DNA of 64,000 bases from Channallabes apus (lineage: Eukaryota > Chordata > Actinopteri > Siluriformes > Clariidae). Below the pieces are notes generated by a model. It had not been told where the DNA came from and made no database searches. It was given only the letters and a program-made list of their open reading frames with translations. This document shows positions 13,051 to 23,998 of this stretch, piece after piece. The stretch is taken from assembly GCA_030522415.1 (NCBI GenBank), contig CM060106.1, positions 31,196,485 through 31,260,484 on the forward strand, written 5' to 3'. Position 1 is the first letter of the stretch. Every line of letters starts with the position of its first letter. Made by a program: the position numbers and the translations under genes.

Positions 13051-13360
13051 CTGAGACCCACGGGGAAAGGAGAGAGAGAGAGAGAGAGAAAAAAAAAAAA
13101 GAGTAGAAGGATAGGAAAAAAATAAGTAAAGCAGACTTAGTAAAGAGAAAGGTTCATTGCAATTACTGATCCTGGCTTCTGAGCTGTTTCAATTTACAGC
13201 TTTTTCATTTATTGATTGTGTATACACATTACGTGTGTTATACATTAATTAATCTGCACTCAAGGAAAGATATAAGATCATCTGAGAGTGTTGACTTTGA
13301 GAACAAGTGCACAGTCTTACTCAAACAAAGAGATTACAAACGGAAATAGAGGACAAACTC

Positions 13361-13384
13361 GGGGGGGGGGGGGGGGGGGGGGGG
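13361..13384. repeat. poly-G tract
   Basis: More than 20 consecutive G in dpy19l3 intron 9; the C-rich strand is the transcript. Other G/C runs are at 541-556, 27650-27663, 53233-53247 and 62781-62793. Confidence 0.9.
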
Positions 13385-14159
13385 TTTGCCAGGTTCTCTA
13401 CTTAATGTAGCAGGATATAAAGATCCTAGTTACATTTTAAGCACACATTTTGGAGTTATTCTGTTGGAAAATTCAACCAAATGATTAAATGGGAAAAAAG
13501 TCTTAAATATTGTGCAAAAGTCAGCTGTGTCTCTAGTCTGGAGAAACACACAAAATTACATGAGGGGGAAAAAAATCACTGCTGTTTTAATTTTTTCCAT
13601 TTCTCTTGTTAGCTCCTAAGAAGGACTAGGTTAGCTGTTAGTGGTTAGCAGTTATTAACCTAACCTTCTTCATCTCTTAGTTGAGTCCTAAGCATGGATC
13701 TTTCAGGTTCCTGTGTTCTGATTGGCTAGACAAAAATGCGGTTCCTCAAAGGAGAGTTTGTATAAAGTTACTTTTAACTTTGTTTAAAAGTTGCTTGTAC
13801 AATAAAAAAATGAACACAAAAATAAATACTTTTTAAAAAGAATTAATTTCAGATAAACTGACATTACGGATGTGACATTTTGATAAAGTTGTGACCTGTC
13901 TGAATCAGTTGCCTACAAACTATATATAGTCAGTGCTTGAATAATGAATTTCTACATGAAAACATTAGAAATAGTAATAATTATGAAAACGTCATTCCAT
14001 AACTCATACTGCACATCATGTGTGATTTCTACATTTAATATTTTAATTTTATTTTTTTTGTAACTTTGAAAATTGTATATTTATCCCAAATTTACATTTA
14101 TCTTGCAATTTTTCCTATTACAGTAAAACCTTTCTATCATTCTATCTACTGATCATCCT

Positions 14160-14250
14160 TTTTAGGTCATGAACAGTCATATAAGCGTTTCACTGCATAT
14201 CATACTCTGTATGGTTTTGTATGTGACAAATATAACATTTTAATTTGGAC
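14160..14250 (+). repeat. dispersed repeat tail (CACTGCATAT...TGTGACAAATA)
   Basis: The TTTCACTGCATATCATACT...TATGTGACAAATA module also occurs at 29180-29245, 48330-48393 plus 48749-48775, and inverted at 52723-52800. It looks like the 3' end of a LINE/SINE family. Confidence 0.5.
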
Positions 14251-14995
14251 TCATTATGAAATTATTAAATCAGCAATTATATTTGACATTTGACATTCTG
14301 GTCCTTTCCTCTCTCTTTCTTTTACTCTCTTTTTCTTTGCAGTTTTTGACATAGCGTTTTGGTGCTCCGCATTGGAGAGTAGTCAATATGAGCATGTGTA
14401 GTCACTCGCCTATTATTTTTAGTGTACAATGTGGTTTGGGAGGAATCCTATGACCTATGCTACTTTTAGTTCCCCCTTGGTAGGGTTCAACTTATTACAA
14501 ACCATATTACAAATAGAAAAATCATGAAAACAGGAGGACAGATTGGGAAAAATTACACAAATCTGTGGTCGAAATACACAACATAACTACACCACTGTTT
14601 GAAAATCTGTTTTCTGCTTTCTTAGCTTTTCTAAAATGGTTTCTACATTTTTTCCAGGTTTGAAGATGAATGCTTTTAAATTGGACTGTTTTTCAGACTT
14701 TCCCCAGTGAGCACTAACTGATCATTCTGGGCCGGACTTGGCCTCAATTAAAAATACAGGCCTTCTTTAATCCATATAAACCCAAAAGCAATATTTTTGA
14801 CATCTTGAAAAAGAAGTAATACTCCATGGAAAAACAAGATCTTCACTAAGGTTGGACTGTTTTCTTGATGGTAGAGAAGGTCCAGATGTCCCAGAAGAGC
14901 TCTGTTTTTAAGGTACATTCATTATAATTTTACATTTCAAGTGCCATTTATTCCCCTTAACTAACCACATGACAAGAGTGAATTTAGGCTCATAC

Positions 14996-15127
14996 TTGGA
15001 AGTGCTTGATGAAAAGAACAGCCACGATGAAGCTGAGCACCAGTGAGCCCAACACCATGGAGTTACAGAACTGCAGCAGCCACACACATAGCAGACTTAT
15101 AACTTGTACCAGGTACAGAGACGTCGC
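14996..15127 (-). CDS. dpy19l3: dpy19l3 exon 9 (residues 286-329)
   Basis: The exon is 132 nt, phase 0 at both ends, with acceptor ATGTAG and donor CAA|GTATGA. It encodes ATSLYLVQVISLLCVWLLQF, then CNSMVLGSLVLSFIVAVLFI and KHFQ, aligned to human QITSLLLVCILQFFNSMILGSLLISFNLSVFIARKLQ. It is strongly hydrophobic, with two membrane passes. Confidence 0.93.
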
Positions 15128-15323
15128 CTACATACACATACAGAGAGAGAAGAGGTATATAACCGAACAGTATTTGTATTGAATATTCTGTATTGTTCAA
15201 GTTTTCCACATTTTGTTATCTTAAAAAGGATGATTAAAATCCTTTACTCCACATTCACAAAGAAAAAACAGGTGTTCATAGTATTTTTATTTATATAAAT
15301 ATAGAAAAAACAGGTGTTCATTG

Positions 15324-15325
<2 letters not shown>

Positions 15326-15392
<67 letters not shown>
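15326..15392. repeat. (TA)n microsatellite, left flank of Tc1 copy 1
   Basis: About 32 TA units. The tract resumes at 17015-17062 on the other side of the transposon, so the transposon landed in a TA array. Confidence 0.95.
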
Positions 15393-15395
<3 letters not shown>

Positions 15396-17011
15396 TGGTG
15401 TGAAAAACTATTTGCCCCCTTACTGATTTCTTATTCTTTTGCATGTTTGTCACACTTAAATGTTTCTGCTCATCAAAAACCGTTAACTATTAGTCAAAGA
15501 TAACATAATTGAACACAAAATGCAGTTTTTAAATGAAGCTTTACGTTATTAAGGGAGGAAAAAAAACTCCAAATCTACATGGCCCTGTGTGAAAAAGTGA
15601 TTGCCCCCCTTGTTAAAAAATGACTTAACTGTGGTTTTCACGACCCGAAGTTCAATTTCTGTAGTCACCCCCAGGCCTGATTACTGCCACACCTGTTTCA
15701 ATCAAGAAATCACTTAAATAGGAGCTACCTGACACAGAGAAGTAGACCAAAAGCACCTCAAAAGCTAGACATCATGCCAAGATCCAAAGAAATTCAGGAA
15801 CAAATGAGAACAAAAGTAATTGAGATCTATCAGTCTGGTAAAGGTTATAAAGCCATTTCTAAAGCTTTGGGACTCCAGCGAATCACAGTGAGAGCCATTA
15901 TCCACAAATGGCAAAAACATGGAACAGTGATGAACCTTCCCAGGAGTGGCCGGCCAACCAAAATTACCCCAAGAGCGCAGAGACGACTCATCCGAGGGGC
16001 CACAAAAGACCCCAGGACAACATCTAAAGAACTGCAGGCCTCACTTGCCTCAATTAAGGTCAGTGTTCACGACTCCACCATAAGAAAGAGACTGGGCAAA
16101 AGCGGCCTGCATGGCAGATTTCCAAGGCGCAAACCACTTTTAAGCAAAAAGAACATTAAGGCTCGTCTCAATTTTGCTAAAAAACATCTCAATGATTGCC
16201 AAGACTTTTGGGTAAATACCTTGTGGACCGACGAGACAAAAGTTGAACTTTTTGGAAGGTGCGTGTCCCGTTACATCTGGCGTAAAAGTAACACAGCATT
16301 TCAGAAAAAGAACATCATACCCACAGTAAAATATGGTGGTGGTAGTGTGATGGTCTGGGGTTGTTTTGCTGCTTCAGGACCTGGAAGGCTTGCTGTGATA
16401 GATGGAACCATGAATTCTACTTTTTTCCAAAAAATCCTGAAGGAGAATGTCCAGCCATCTGTTCATCAACTCAAGCTGAAGCGATCTTGGGTGCTGCAGC
16501 AGGACAATGACCCAAAATACACCAGCAAATCCACCTTTGAATGGCTGAAGAACAACAAAATGAAGACTTTGGAGTGGCCTAGTCAAAGTCCTGACCTGAA
16601 TCCTATTGAGATGTTGTGGCATGACCTTAAAAAGTCGGTTCATGCTAGAAAACCCTCAAATAAAGCTGAATTACAACAATTCTGCAAAGATGAGTGGGCC
16701 AAAATTCCTCCAGAGCGCTGTAAAAGACTCGTTGCAAGTTATCGCAAACGCTTGATTGCAGTCATTGCTGCTAAGGGTGGCCCAACCAGTTATTAGGTTC
16801 AGGGGGCAATTACTTTTTCACACAGGGCCATGTAGGTTTGGATTTTTTTTCTCCCTAAATAATAAAACCCCTCATTTAAAAACTGCATTTTGTGTTTACT
16901 TGTGTTATCTTTGACTAACAGTTAAATGTGTTTGATGATCAGAAACATTTTGTGTGACAAACATGCAAAAGAATAAGAAATCAGGAGGGGGGCAAATAGT
17001 TTTTCACACCA

Positions 17012-17014
<3 letters not shown>
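15393..17014 (+). mobile_element. Tc1-like transposon, copy 1 (structurally complete)
   Basis: It is 1622 bp. Terminal inverted repeats, CAGTGGTGTGAAAAACTATT and its complement at the right end, extend about 200 bp with similarity. The element sits in a (TA)n tract, with TA on each side as target duplication. It contains one long transposase frame. It is inserted in dpy19l3 intron 15128-18093 within an older Tc1 relic. Confidence 0.95.
15774..16796 (+). CDS. Tc1 transposase, apparently full length (340 aa)
   Basis: It starts at MPRSKEIQEQ, the normal start for this family. The N-terminal paired-like DNA-binding region (residues 1-110) includes the bipartite GRPRRKP-like and nuclear-localisation-rich stretch GRPTKITPRAQRRL. 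The DDE domain follows: the first Asp in LWTDETKVELFG, the second in LQQDNDPKYTSK, and Glu in SPDLNPIEMLW, with 34 residues between second Asp and Glu (DD34E). It ends GPTSY. No stops or frameshifts, and the length is usual for Tc1. Whether it is expressed or active cannot be told. Confidence 0.93.
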   Translation: MPRSKEIQEQMRTKVIEIYQSGKGYKAISKALGLQRITVRAIIHKWQKHGTVMNLPRSGRPTKITPRAQRRLIRGATKDPRTTSKELQASLASIKVSVHDSTIRKRLGKSGLHGRFPRRKPLLSKKNIKARLNFAKKHLNDCQDFWVNTLWTDETKVELFGRCVSRYIWRKSNTAFQKKNIIPTVKYGGGSVMVWGCFAASGPGRLAVIDGTMNSTFFQKILKENVQPSVHQLKLKRSWVLQQDNDPKYTSKSTFEWLKNNKMKTLEWPSQSPDLNPIEMLWHDLKKSVHARKPSNKAELQQFCKDEWAKIPPERCKRLVASYRKRLIAVIAAKGGPTSY

Positions 17015-17062
<48 letters not shown>

Positions 17063-17065
<3 letters not shown>

Positions 17066-17980
17066 CTGACACAGTATATAAAAAAACACACAAAAAAAAA
17101 CATCAGCACCATTGAAAGAGCATGATATCCATCATTCTCAATTTGGAGGAGATTTGGAACAACCAACACAAGGTTCCCATATCTGGTCATCCAGCCAATC
17201 TGAGGACAAGATTGGGGAACTGATTCAAGGGCATTGATACAAAAGTAACCAAAAATCCAAGGGTCACTATTAATGAAATCCTGAGTTCTCTTGTGGAAAT
17301 GGGAAAGCCAGACAGACAAACAACCATCACAGCAGCAGTCCACCAATCAGGCATCTATGGTAGAAACCATTCCTCAGTAAAAGGCAACATGGCAGCCTGC
17401 TGGGAATTTGCTGTGAAGGACTCTCAAAATCCTGTGGTGTGATGAAACAAAGGTTGAAAAATTTGGAACGAGGCAAACAGGCACTGTGCATCACCTTATT
17501 AAAACCATGCCTACAGTCAAACACAGTGGTGGCAGCATCAGGCTGTACGGATGTTTCTGCGGCCGGGACTGGGAGACTTGTCGGTGTAGATGGAGAAATG
17601 GATGTGGAAAAGTAAAGAGCTACACTGAGTGAAAACCTTTTCTAGATTGCTCAGGATCTCGGGTTGGGATGATGATGATTTACATTCCAGCAAGACAATG
17701 ATGTGAAGCATACAGAAGGAGGAAAACACAGAAGTAACTTTAGAACAACTCTGTAAAAATCCTGGAGTGACCCAGATGGAGTCCAGACTGAACCCAATAA
17801 AGCAAACAAACCCAATAAATTAACAAAACACCCCAAACACCTGCACCTCCATGAACACTTTTTCATTGTGGGGTATTGTGTGTAAATGGTGAGAAAATAA
17901 AGAAATTTAATCCATTTTAGGGTGAATGTGAAACAACAAAATGTGGAAAACTGAAAATCATAAGCAGGCACTGTATTTAA
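17063..17980 (+). mobile_element. older Tc1-like relic, split by copy 1
   Basis: Decayed transposase fragments run on the plus strand: FWCDETKVEKFGTR-like DNA at about 17430, then TKHSGGSIRLYGC-like DNA near 17520. The right end has AACAAAATGTGGAAAACTG and GGCACTGTA (about 17935-17975). A matching left end, AAGTTTTCCACATTTTGTTA, lies at about 15198-15220, before copy 1. The newer transposon therefore appears to have landed inside this older one. Confidence 0.6.
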
Positions 17981-18093
17981 ATGCCCATACACAAATACAA
18001 ATAGTTGCACTGGTGTTATACCTAAAACAGATTTAATTACTGTAAATATTTTAAAACTGTTTCTGTCAAATACTGAGTTTGCATGTACGTTAC

Positions 18094-18228
18094 CTGCTCT
18101 GCTGTAAGAAAGTCCAGCGAGTCGAGAGTGAAGATGAGGAAGGCCTGTACCAGCAGGATGAACTGATTAAACTGCCATGTGAGACAGAAACTAAGCGTGC
18201 AGACAAACACCAGCCATAGCACCACCCT
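18094..18228 (-). CDS. dpy19l3: dpy19l3 exon 8 (residues 241-285)
   Basis: The exon is 135 nt, phase 0 at both ends, with acceptor CTGCACAG and donor CAG|GTAACG. It encodes RVVLWLVFVCTLSFCLTWQF, then NQFILLVQAFLIFTLDSLDF and LTAEQ. TWQFNQF and FTLDSLD match human. A (TG)36 tract on the transcript strand ends about 12 nt upstream. The exon could be skipped in frame, losing 45 residues of membrane domain. Confidence 0.95.
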
Positions 18229-18238
18229 CTGTGCAGAG

Positions 18239-18240
<2 letters not shown>

Positions 18241-18313
<73 letters not shown>
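18241..18313. repeat. (CA)n microsatellite at the exon 8 acceptor
   Basis: About 36 CA units, (TG)n on the dpy19l3 transcript, ending 12 nt before the exon 8 acceptor. Confidence 0.98.
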
Positions 18314-18315
<2 letters not shown>

Positions 18316-18628
18316 GCGCATAATGGTAAACCCCAACTTTCCAAACCTCAGTACAGGATGTCCCTGTGATGGAGAATTCTTTCAAAAAATAACCATCTGT
18401 CTGAAGGATAGACTGATGGAACATCTCACACGGTTCATCGCCAATTCAACACTAATGCCTCTTTCAGATTGCTCACTAATGTTTATAAACCTACATCAAC
18501 CTTCCAACACCTCAGAACAATCAATAAAAGAAATCTATGGCAAAAACAATGATTCAAATATCCTTTCCAGTGTTTTTGAATGTACTTGAAATGTGATCAT
18601 GGGTATTAAATACCTTGATTCATTCAGG

Positions 18629-19231
18629 CTACGTTTACACTGCAGGTCTCGATGACTAATTCTGATTTGTTGCCTATATCTGATTTTTTTGACCGTCTGT
18701 TTACACGTTCTTTTAACTATGACTCATATCCGATTCACGTGTTTACACTTGCCATACCATCTGAAACATTGTGCATACTTAAAGGGAGGTTCTTGCGCTA
18801 CACACTAGCCAAGAGGGACGAAGGTGAAATATGCTTGACGCTCTGCGATATATGCAAAGTTCGTGAAACATCTCCATGGTTTTAAAACGAAGGAGGAAAA
18901 AAAAAAAACATAATTGCAGCCTGGGCATATGCTTCCTTCACCAAATACTGATTTCTTAATGTTATTTAGCCCAAATAAGCATTAACACAAGGCGGGGTGT
19001 GTGTGTGTGTGTGTGTGGGGGGTCTTTTCCTCTTCCACGTCACCTGCGATGTTATCATTCCACACGCGTTTCTTCACGGTTTAATGACATAATGTTATTC
19101 TCTGTGTGGAAGTCACAGTTTTAATGACGTACAGAACACAACGACTCAGGAAATCCGATCTGTCTGTTTACACGATAATCACATTAGCACATATCTGATT
19201 TATTTCCACATATGAACTACAGATTTTATGG
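18629..19231. mobile_element. hAT-like MITE fragment
   Basis: It starts CTACGTTTACACTGCAG. Repeated motifs such as GTTTACAC and ATCCGAT occur in both orientations (for example GATCTGTCTGTTTACACG at about 19157). This resembles fish hAT MITEs with an ACGTTTACA start. The right end is unclear, so no target duplication is assigned. Confidence 0.4.
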
Positions 19232-19873
19232 CCTCTGTTACGACCCGCAACATGTTGGTCGCTGTTCGTGTGTTATGCGTCTGTGTTGCTGTGCTTCGGA
19301 ACGTGTGTATGTATATTGTGTCCAGATTCCGCTCCAGGTTTTCCGGCTGCCACTACAGCGTGTCCTGATCATTCGCCGCTCCACACTCCAGTCCAGGTTT
19401 TTACTCCAGGCCTGACCTTCCACACGTGTGCTTCCGCCCTGAATGACGTCATCAACAAGCGGACCAGTTATAAACCGGAGAGAGACGTGGGAACGGGGAG
19501 GCATGTAGGCGAGGTGTTGATTGTTTGGAGACAGAGTTTTGATTTTGATATTGGCTTGTGTTCTCTTTCAAGCATACGTTTCGGTGTCTCACTATGGGAT
19601 ACGCCCCTTCCGCGTATTCCTCAGAAGCCCTATTACATTACGCCAGCCCCAATTGGCTGGCAGGTGTGACGTTGTGTCTTGGAGTGGCCTCATCCCCCAC
19701 TACCCCCCCCCCGTATAAAGGGAGCAGCACAACGTCACTTCGCTATTCAAAAACCTCTTCTCGCTTCACACTTCACATCTTTCGAAATCTAGGCAAACGA
19801 CTGGTCACCACACCGTCTTTCGCCTGGCCCCTTCAATCGACACTCCAGTCGATTCTAGGACCGTACAATCACT

Positions 19874-21296
19874 ATGGCTGCAGCAACGCAGACCGCTAAA
19901 AGGAAGGGAAGGAGGAGACGTGCGGCTCTGCTTATGTGGGAACAAAATTTCGAGCAAAGACACACACCAGGTCTGCTCGGCGTGTCTTGGGCTGAAACAT
20001 GCCCAACTAGCAGTCGACAACCCCGGTTCCTGCGAAAACTGCGCATGCTTTACTGCGAAGAGCCTTTGTCGCAGGCTAGCGCGCCAAGCTAGCCTGTCGG
20101 GCCTCGACCCACTCGTTTCACCTAGCCCCACTCCAGCTGCCACTCCACAGGTATCCATCCCTGTAGAGCTGCCCACAACGGCAGCCTTTTCCTGGGGTGA
20201 ACAGCTCGATGCCTGCGCCCCTCTGCCCAGTGTGCTCAGCACTGACGAGGAGGAAGGCGCGCTCGACTTCGAGGAAGAGGGTCAGTCCAACTTTCTCCTA
20301 TCTGAGGAAGAGGAGGATTTCGAGGACTCCCCTTTCCTCCCACCCGTACACTCAGCACAACACCTTGCCGCAACGGGAACCCGCTGAAGCACCATCCCTG
20401 CTTCTTAGCGTTGACCTGCAGGATGTGTGCAAACGCGCCGCAGAGAAGCTAGACATTCAGTGGCCGAACGTAGTAGCGGAGACTGCAAAGTCTCGCTAAG
20501 AGGGCAAGAGGCTGCCGAGAGCAAAAAACGGGCGGCACGGCAGCTCCTTCCAGTCTTCCCAGAGCTCCTGGAGGAGCTCGCGGTGACCTGGAAGGACAAA
20601 CCGTTCACCAGTAAGGTGCCAGTGCAACTCGACGTGGAGGGTATGGAAAAGGAAGGACTTTTCCGGATGCCCCCCATGGAACAGTTAGTGACTGCGCACC
20701 TGCTCCCGAGACACACGGCGGTGGCAAATCCGTCGTTGCCATCGAAAGTGGAGCGTTTCCAGTTGAACATGACGGAGCGTGCATATAAAGCAGTCGCTCT
20801 CTGTGTCAGAACTCTAAACGCGACCTCTTTGCTGACCGCATACCAAGCGGAGCTGCAAGACGAAGCCTCGACCACACCAGGTCAGACACAGTGGGAAGAG
20901 ATCTGTGTAGTGACAGATCTCTCTCTGAGGTGCACGGTGCAAGCCGCAGGTAAGGCAATGGCCATGGTCATCCAGGAGAGAGGACGGTGGCTCAACCTAG
21001 CGAATCTCTCCGACAGAGAAAAAGAGTCCATTTTGGACGCACCAGTGGTGGCAGATGGCATCTTCGGCTCGGCTCTAACCCTGATGCAGAAGAGATGCGA
21101 TGAGAAGAAAAGGGACGGCGAGGCTTTACAGCTTTGTATGCCCAGGAAGGCACAGGCGGCACCCCCCCCGCCACTTCGACAGACCTTCGCACAGGTCACA
21201 GCCCGCCCTCCCCCCAGTTATCGCATTCCCAAACGGCAGAGGCCGAACATGAATGCAGCTGGCCAAAGCGGAGTCGCGGAGCAGAGAGCTCCTTGA
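19874..21296 (+). pseudogene. DIRS gag-like ORF1, frameshifted
   Basis: The N-terminal part (reading LCLCGNKISSKDTHQVCSACLG from 19926) is a Cys-rich knuckle typical of DIRS gag. It is followed by an acidic segment (STDEEEGALDFEEE) that stops at 20387. The frame then shifts to an ORF from 20427 to 21296 that contains the conserved gag core (PPMEQLVTAHLLPRHTAVAN, LQDEASTTPG). At least one frameshift separates the halves, so no full-length protein is made. Confidence 0.75.
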
Positions 21297-21740
21297 CAGA
21301 GAAGAAACTATCCGCCAGCGACAGCTTAGACGGCCCAGCCTGCTTCTCAACCTCATCCTCAACCCCACCTTCAGGGAGCGAGGAGGAAGAAGAAGGCCGT
21401 TTGATGGAGCCTTTCCTCGGGAAGGGAACCAACAGCCCCCCAGTTCGCTAGTTCCCGACCCTCAAAAATTACAAGGGACGAGTTCCAGAGTCCGCAGTTG
21501 TTCTGTGTGGAGGGGAGAGCCCGGCTGGGCCAGGGGAGACAAGACAGTGAAGAGGAAAAGGAACGGTGCAGTGGTGTACATACATCAATGTGTCACAAGC
21601 TCGTTTCATGTTCAAACTAGAGATGTTACGATACCATTTTTTCCCTCCCGATACCGATTCCGATACTTGGGCTCAGGGTATCGGCCGATACCGAGTACCG
21701 ATACGATACCTGGGTGTGTATCTGTACTGTGTGTGTATGT

Positions 21741-21743
21741 ATG

Positions 21744-21807
<64 letters not shown>
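21741..21807. repeat. (TA)n microsatellite, left flank of Tc1 copy 2
   Basis: TGTATGTATG followed by about 30 TA units. The array continues briefly after 23413, so Tc1 copy 2 also sits in TA repeats. Confidence 0.95.
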
Positions 21808-21810
<3 letters not shown>

Positions 21811-23413
21811 TGGTGTGAAAAACTATTTGCCCCCCTCCTGATTTCTTATTCTTTTGCATGTTTGTCACACAAAATGTTTCTGATCATCAAACACATTTAA
21901 CTATTAGTCTAGTTAACACAAGGAAACACAAAATGCAGTTTTTAAATGAGGGGTTTTATTATTTAGGGAGAAAAAAAATCCAAACCTACATGGCCCTGTG
22001 TGAAAAAGTAATTGCCCCCTGAACCTAATAACTGGTTGGGCCACCCTTAGCAGCAATAACTGCAATCAAGCGTTTGCGATAACTTGCAACGAGTCTTTTA
22101 CAGTGCTCTGGAGGAATTTTGGCCCACTCATCTTTGCAGAATTGTTGTAATTCAGCTTTATTTGAGGGTTTTCTAGCATGAACCGCCTTTTTAAGGTCAT
22201 GCCACAACATCTCAATAGGTTTCAGGTCAGGACTTTGACTAGGCCACTCCAAAGTCTTCATTTTGTTTTTCTTCAGCCATTCAGAGGTGGATTTGCTGGT
22301 GTGTTTTGGGTCATTGTCTTGCTGCAGCACCCAAGGTCGCTTCAGCTTGAGTTGACGAACAGATGGCTGGACATTCTCCTTCAGGATTTTTTGGTAGACA
22401 GTAGAATTCATGGTTCCATCTATCACAGCAAGCCTTCCAGGTCCTGAAGCAGCAAAACAACCCCAGACCATCACACTACCACCACCATATTTTACTGTTG
22501 GTATGAGGTTCTTTTTCTGAAATGCTGTTACTTTTACGCCAGATGTAACGGGACACGCACCTTCCAAAAAGTTAAACTTTTGTCTCGTCGGTCCACAAGG
22601 TATTTTCCCAAAAGTCTTGGCAATCATTGAGATGTTTTTTAGCAAAATTGAGACGAGCCTTAATGTTCTTTTTGCGTAAAAGTGTTTGCGCCTTGGAAAT
22701 CTGCCATGCAGGCCATTTTTGCCCAGTCTCTTTCTTATGGTGGAGTCGTGAACGCTGAACTTAATTGAGGCAAGTGAGGCCTGCAGTTCTTTAGATGTTG
22801 TCCTGGGGTCTTTTGTGGCCTCTCGGATGAGTTGTCTCTGCGCTCTTGGGGTAATTTTGGTCGGCCGGCGACTCCTGGGAAGGATCACCACTGTTCCATG
22901 TTTTTGCCATTTGTGGATAAAGGCTCTCACTGTGGTTCGCTGGAGTCCCAAAGCTTTAGAAATGGCTTTATAAACTTTACCAGACTGATAGATCTCAATT
23001 ACTTTTGTTCTCATTTGTTCCTGAATTTCTTTGGATCTTGGCATGATGTCTAGCTTTTGGTCTACTTCTCTGTGTCAGGTAGCTTCTATTTAAGTGATTT
23101 CTTGATTGAAACAGGTGTGGCAGTAATCAGGCCTGGGGGTGACTACAGAAATTGAACTCAGGTGTGATAAACCACAGTTAAGTTATTTTTTTAACAAGGG
23201 GGGCAATCACTTTTTCACACAGGGCCATGTAGATTTGGAGTTTTTTTTCTCCCTTAATAACGTAAACCTTCATTTAAAAACTGCATTTTGTGTTCAATTA
23301 TGTTATCTTTGACTAATAGTTAACGGTTTTTGATGAGCAGAAACATTTAAGTGTGACAAACATGCAAAAGAATAAGAAATCAGGAAGGGGGCAAATAGTT
23401 TTTCACACCACTG
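21808..23413 (-). mobile_element. Tc1-like transposon, copy 2
   Basis: Terminal repeats begin CAGTGGTGTGAAAAACTATT on both ends, flanked by TA within a (TA)n tract. It is 1606 bp, in the opposite orientation to the copy at 15393-17014 and clearly the same family. Its transposase frame is open (22025-23044) but corrupted. Confidence 0.95.
22025..23044 (-). pseudogene. Tc1 transposase, open but with an internal out-of-frame stretch
   Basis: The frame has 339 codons beginning MPRSKEIQEQMRTK. Residues about 117-176 bear no resemblance to the sister protein and look like the same DNA read in another frame; the frame is restored at TAFQKKN. The first catalytic Asp (TDETK in the sister) falls in this stretch and is lost. 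The later QQDND and PIEMLW motifs are intact. The N-terminal paired-type helix-turn-helix region is intact. Probably inactive. Confidence 0.85.
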
Positions 23414-23485
23414 TATATATATACTGTGTGTGTATATATATATATATATAAATTTCTTTTATTAAGTAAAATACTACTAGCCCTG

Positions 23486-23998
23486 TGTAACGGGTTCGAC
23501 CCTAAGTGCACGGGCGACACCATGAAACACGGACACGAGGCGAGGTCTTACAGGAAAAAGGGTCATTTATTTAGAAAAATAGGGAAGGAAAGGGTTAAAG
23601 GCTCTCTGCGGTCTTTTCCCCTTCGGCGGCAGGGATGCGAAGGCGGGCTCGACGCGGAAGTGAAGGTGCCGCGGGAGCTCGCGCAGCTCGTTCACGCGCT
23701 CCTCTCGCGGAGATCAAAGGCGCCCCGTTTTTAAAGTCTCTGGGGCGCATCACATCGCCCCGCTCTTGTGCCACTGGCTCTCATAAAATCCACCACGTCG
23801 CAAAGTCCAGCTTCCCAACAGTCAGACCCCGAGCTACACTCCCCGCTGTGTTTTATAGCGGCGATAGCTCATGGGCCGTTGCCTGATTCTGCGGCCCTGC
23901 TACTTCACATACCTAAAGGGGGGGGGAGGCCGCCTAACTAGTGAGCAAGGAGCGATATCAATTTGGGCGCACGCCCATCACAGGCGCACGCCGTGACA
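23486..23998 (-). mobile_element. solo LTR inside the hAT element
   Basis: This is a GC-rich insert. On the minus strand it starts TGTCACGGCGTGCGCC and ends CCCGTTACA. A CTATAAAAC TATA-like box and an AATAAA about 90 bp before the 3' end fit an LTR promoter and polyadenylation signal. Flanks ccctg/ctctg differ by one base, consistent with an aged 5-bp target duplication. No coding interior. Confidence 0.65.

Noticed and set aside
18179..18589. 136-codon plus-strand ORF over exon 8
   Set aside because: It is the antisense shadow of dpy19l3 exon 8 extended by the CA repeat.
20405..20875. 156-codon minus-strand ORF
   Set aside because: Shadow of the DIRS gag frame in GC-rich sequence.
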